Both the position numbers and the translations under genes were made by a program. The notes beneath the pieces are model-generated. The model was not told the origin of the DNA and did no database searches. It was given only the letters and a program-made list of their open reading frames with translations. From Marinilabiliaceae bacterium (GTDB lineage Bacteria; Bacteroidota; Bacteroidia; Bacteroidales; Marinilabiliaceae), in NCBI GenBank assembly GCA_027010905.1, contig JALVBA010000265.1, positions 1 to 6,877 of the forward strand: a DNA stretch of 6,877 nucleotides. Direction: 5' to 3'. Shown in pieces: positions 5,432 to 6,877 of this stretch. Each line of letters begins with the position of its first letter. The stretch's first letter is position 1.

Positions 5432-6706
5432 ATGAAAACAAAAGCAGTTAGACTATACGGAAAGAGAGATTTGAGGTTTGAGGAGTTTGAGCTCCCCGCC
5501 ATCAAAGAGAATGAGATATTGGCAAAAGTAGTTTGCGACAGCATCTGCATGTCATCATACAAAGCAGCCAATCAGGGTACAGACCATAAAAGAGTTCCTG
5601 ACGATGTGGCTGAAAACCCTGTGATTATCGGTCATGAGTTTGCCGGTGAGATTGTGGAGGTAGGATCAAAATGGAAAGAGCAGTTTCAACCGGGAGGTAA
5701 ATTCTCAATTCAGCCTGCCCTCAACTATGAGGATGGTCCTGTGGGAATTTTAAGCGCACCCGGATATTCATACAAATATATTGGGGGTGATGCTACCTAC
5801 GTGGTTATTCCTGCTGAGGTGATGGAACTTGGTTGTCTGTTACCATACAATGGAGATGGATTTTATCCTGCATCATTGGCAGAACCTCTCTCGTGTGTGA
5901 TTGGTGCCATGCACGCTAATTACCATATCAATCCGGGATCTTATATTCATAAAATGGAGATTGTTGACGGTGGTAATATGGCTGTTTTGGCCGGAGTTGG
6001 CCCTATGGGACTGGCTGCCATAAACTACGCTCTGAGTCGCAAAGACCGGAAGCCGGGCTTAATGGTGGTTACAGATATCGACCAGACAAGGTTGGATCGT
6101 GCTGCAACTCTCTACACCGTTGAGTTTGCAAAATCGAGAGGTATTGACTTGAGGTATGTTAATACTTCAGAGATGACGGATGCCGTTGAAGGGTTAAAAG
6201 CAATTACCAACAGTAAGGGCTATGATGATGTTTTTGTGTTTGCCCCTGTTGCTCCTGTTATTGAGCAGGCTGATGCTATCCTTGCTTTCGATGGCTGTCT
6301 GAATTTCTTTGCAGGGCCATCTAATCCTAACTTTAAAGCATCGATGAACTTTTATAATGTTCACTATGCTTTTACTCATATTGTGGGAACTAGCGGAGGT
6401 AATACTGACGATATGAAAGAGGCTATAAATGTGATGAGTACCGGGCTTGATCCTGCCGGACTGGTAACTCATATCGGTGGTATCAATGCGGTGATTGAGA
6501 CAACTCTTAATCTGCCCAAAATACCTGGAGGGAAGAAACTAATCTATAATCATATTGAGATGCCATTGACTGCTATCTCCGATTTTGCCGACAGAGGAAA
6601 GGAAAATCCTGTGTACGCCAAATTGCATGAGATATGCGAAAGTCATCAAGGGCTATGGTCTGTTGAGGCAGAGAAATACCTGATGGAGAACTCTTCAAAA
6701 CTTTAA
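5432..6706 (+). CDS. Zinc-dependent medium-chain dehydrogenase, L-sorbose-1-phosphate reductase (SorE)-like
   Basis: This is a medium-chain alcohol dehydrogenase fold. The catalytic zinc site is readable as Cys39 (DSICMSSYK), His68-Glu69 (GHEFAGEIVEVG) and Glu151 (SLAEPLSC). The Rossmann loop is GVGPMG (188-193), and Asp215 at the end of the next strand suggests NAD(H). The four-cysteine structural zinc loop is absent. The opening MKTKAVRLYGKRDLRFEEFELP, read in pieces, together with HKRVPDD (52-58) and HANYH (161-165), resembles Klebsiella-type SorE, which reduces L-sorbose-1-phosphate to D-glucitol-6-phosphate. At 424 residues it is close to that family and longer than ordinary alcohol dehydrogenases of about 350. 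It follows the SorD/SrlD-like gene after a 321-bp gap full of hairpins, so it may have its own promoter or be differentially expressed. Bacteroidetes generally lack the sorbose PTS, so the true substrate may be another ketose or ketose phosphate. The start follows an A/T-rich leader without a good Shine-Dalgarno sequence. Confidence 0.85.
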   Translation: MKTKAVRLYGKRDLRFEEFELPAIKENEILAKVVCDSICMSSYKAANQGTDHKRVPDDVAENPVIIGHEFAGEIVEVGSKWKEQFQPGGKFSIQPALNYEDGPVGILSAPGYSYKYIGGDATYVVIPAEVMELGCLLPYNGDGFYPASLAEPLSCVIGAMHANYHINPGSYIHKMEIVDGGNMAVLAGVGPMGLAAINYALSRKDRKPGLMVVTDIDQTRLDRAATLYTVEFAKSRGIDLRYVNTSEMTDAVEGLKAITNSKGYDDVFVFAPVAPVIEQADAILAFDGCLNFFAGPSNPNFKASMNFYNVHYAFTHIVGTSGGNTDDMKEAINVMSTGLDPAGLVTHIGGINAVIETTLNLPKIPGGKKLIYNHIEMPLTAISDFADRGKENPVYAKLHEICESHQGLWSVEAEKYLMENSSKL

Positions 6707-6741
6707 TTCATTATAAATAATCTCTTGTAATCATGATTTAC

Positions 6742-6774
6742 ATCGAGAGCGTTGTTTCTAGCAACACTCTTGAT
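6742..6774. other. Hairpin between gene 4 and the terminator
   Basis: ATCGAGAGCGTTG pairs with CAACACTCTTGAT over 13 positions, with one C-A mismatch and one G-T pair, around loop TTTCTAG. An imperfect palindrome with core AATCATGATT (6729-6738) lies just upstream. No long T-run follows directly. It may be part of a 3' untranslated structure or a regulator binding site. Confidence 0.4.
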
Positions 6775-6788
6775 TTAGCTATTTGTTT

Positions 6789-6827
6789 ACAAAAAGAGGA
6801 AGGGATATAATCTCATCCTCTTTTTGT
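6789..6827 (+). terminator. Probable intrinsic terminator after the SorE-like gene
   Basis: ACAAAAAGAGGA (6789-6800) pairs perfectly with TCCTCTTTTTGT (6816-6827) around a 15-base loop, and GTTTTT follows. The stem lies about 80 bases after the stop codon of gene 4. The T-rich right arm plus T-run fits a factor-independent terminator on the + strand; the A-rich left side would allow weaker action on the other strand too. Confidence 0.7.
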
Positions 6828-6877
6828 GTTTTTACACATAGATAGTAATTAATGAATAACATTGCATTGTTTTAGTG

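Noticed and set aside
6852..6875. Possible start of another gene at the right edge
   Set aside because: The ATG at 6852 meets a TAG after seven codons, and no other start with coding character is visible before the window ends.

Overview
The window looks like a chromosomal segment from a member of the Bacteroidetes, probably Bacteroidales-like. The inference rests on AT-rich leaders with little Shine-Dalgarno signal, a fused E1 alpha/beta protein, moderate GC content, and many short GC-rich palindromic repeats of the 'CCTCCCCCAAAGGGGGAGG' kind between genes. No rRNA or other taxonomic marker is present, so this is inference, not proof.

Four genes lie head to tail on the + strand. From left to right they encode: (1) an 822-residue thiamine-diphosphate-dependent E1 alpha/beta fusion of the 2-oxoacid dehydrogenase type (144-2612); (2) a 405-residue PHP-superfamily metal hydrolase-like protein (2760-3977); (3) a short-chain dehydrogenase related to sorbitol-6-phosphate 2-dehydrogenase, with about 85 extra N-terminal residues (4034-5110); and (4) a zinc-dependent medium-chain dehydrogenase related to L-sorbose-1-phosphate reductase, SorE (5432-6706). 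Gaps are 147, 56 and 321 bp. A strong hairpin with a T-rich tail at 6789-6827 probably ends the unit. In enterobacteria the SorE and SorD activities act in sequence: sorbose-1-phosphate to glucitol-6-phosphate to fructose-6-phosphate. Genes 3 and 4 therefore suggest reduction and re-oxidation of a ketose or polyol phosphate. No transporter, kinase, PTS, regulator, E2 or E3 gene is in view, so the substrate and the role of the E1 and PHP proteins remain open.

The most striking non-coding content is a family of seven short repeats, each a GC-rich hairpin plus an asymmetric tail. Copies before genes read hairpin-then-tail, and copies after genes read tail-then-hairpin, so the tail always faces the coding sequence. 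One copy (2793-2823) lies inside the PHP reading frame and is translated in frame. One (2613-2664) is interrupted by a second palindrome. One (93-126) carries a four-run G-quadruplex motif. One (3999-4030) places AGGAGG at a good ribosome-binding distance from gene 3. The 321-bp gap before gene 4 holds further, unrelated palindromes. These repeats are the part most worth a second look.
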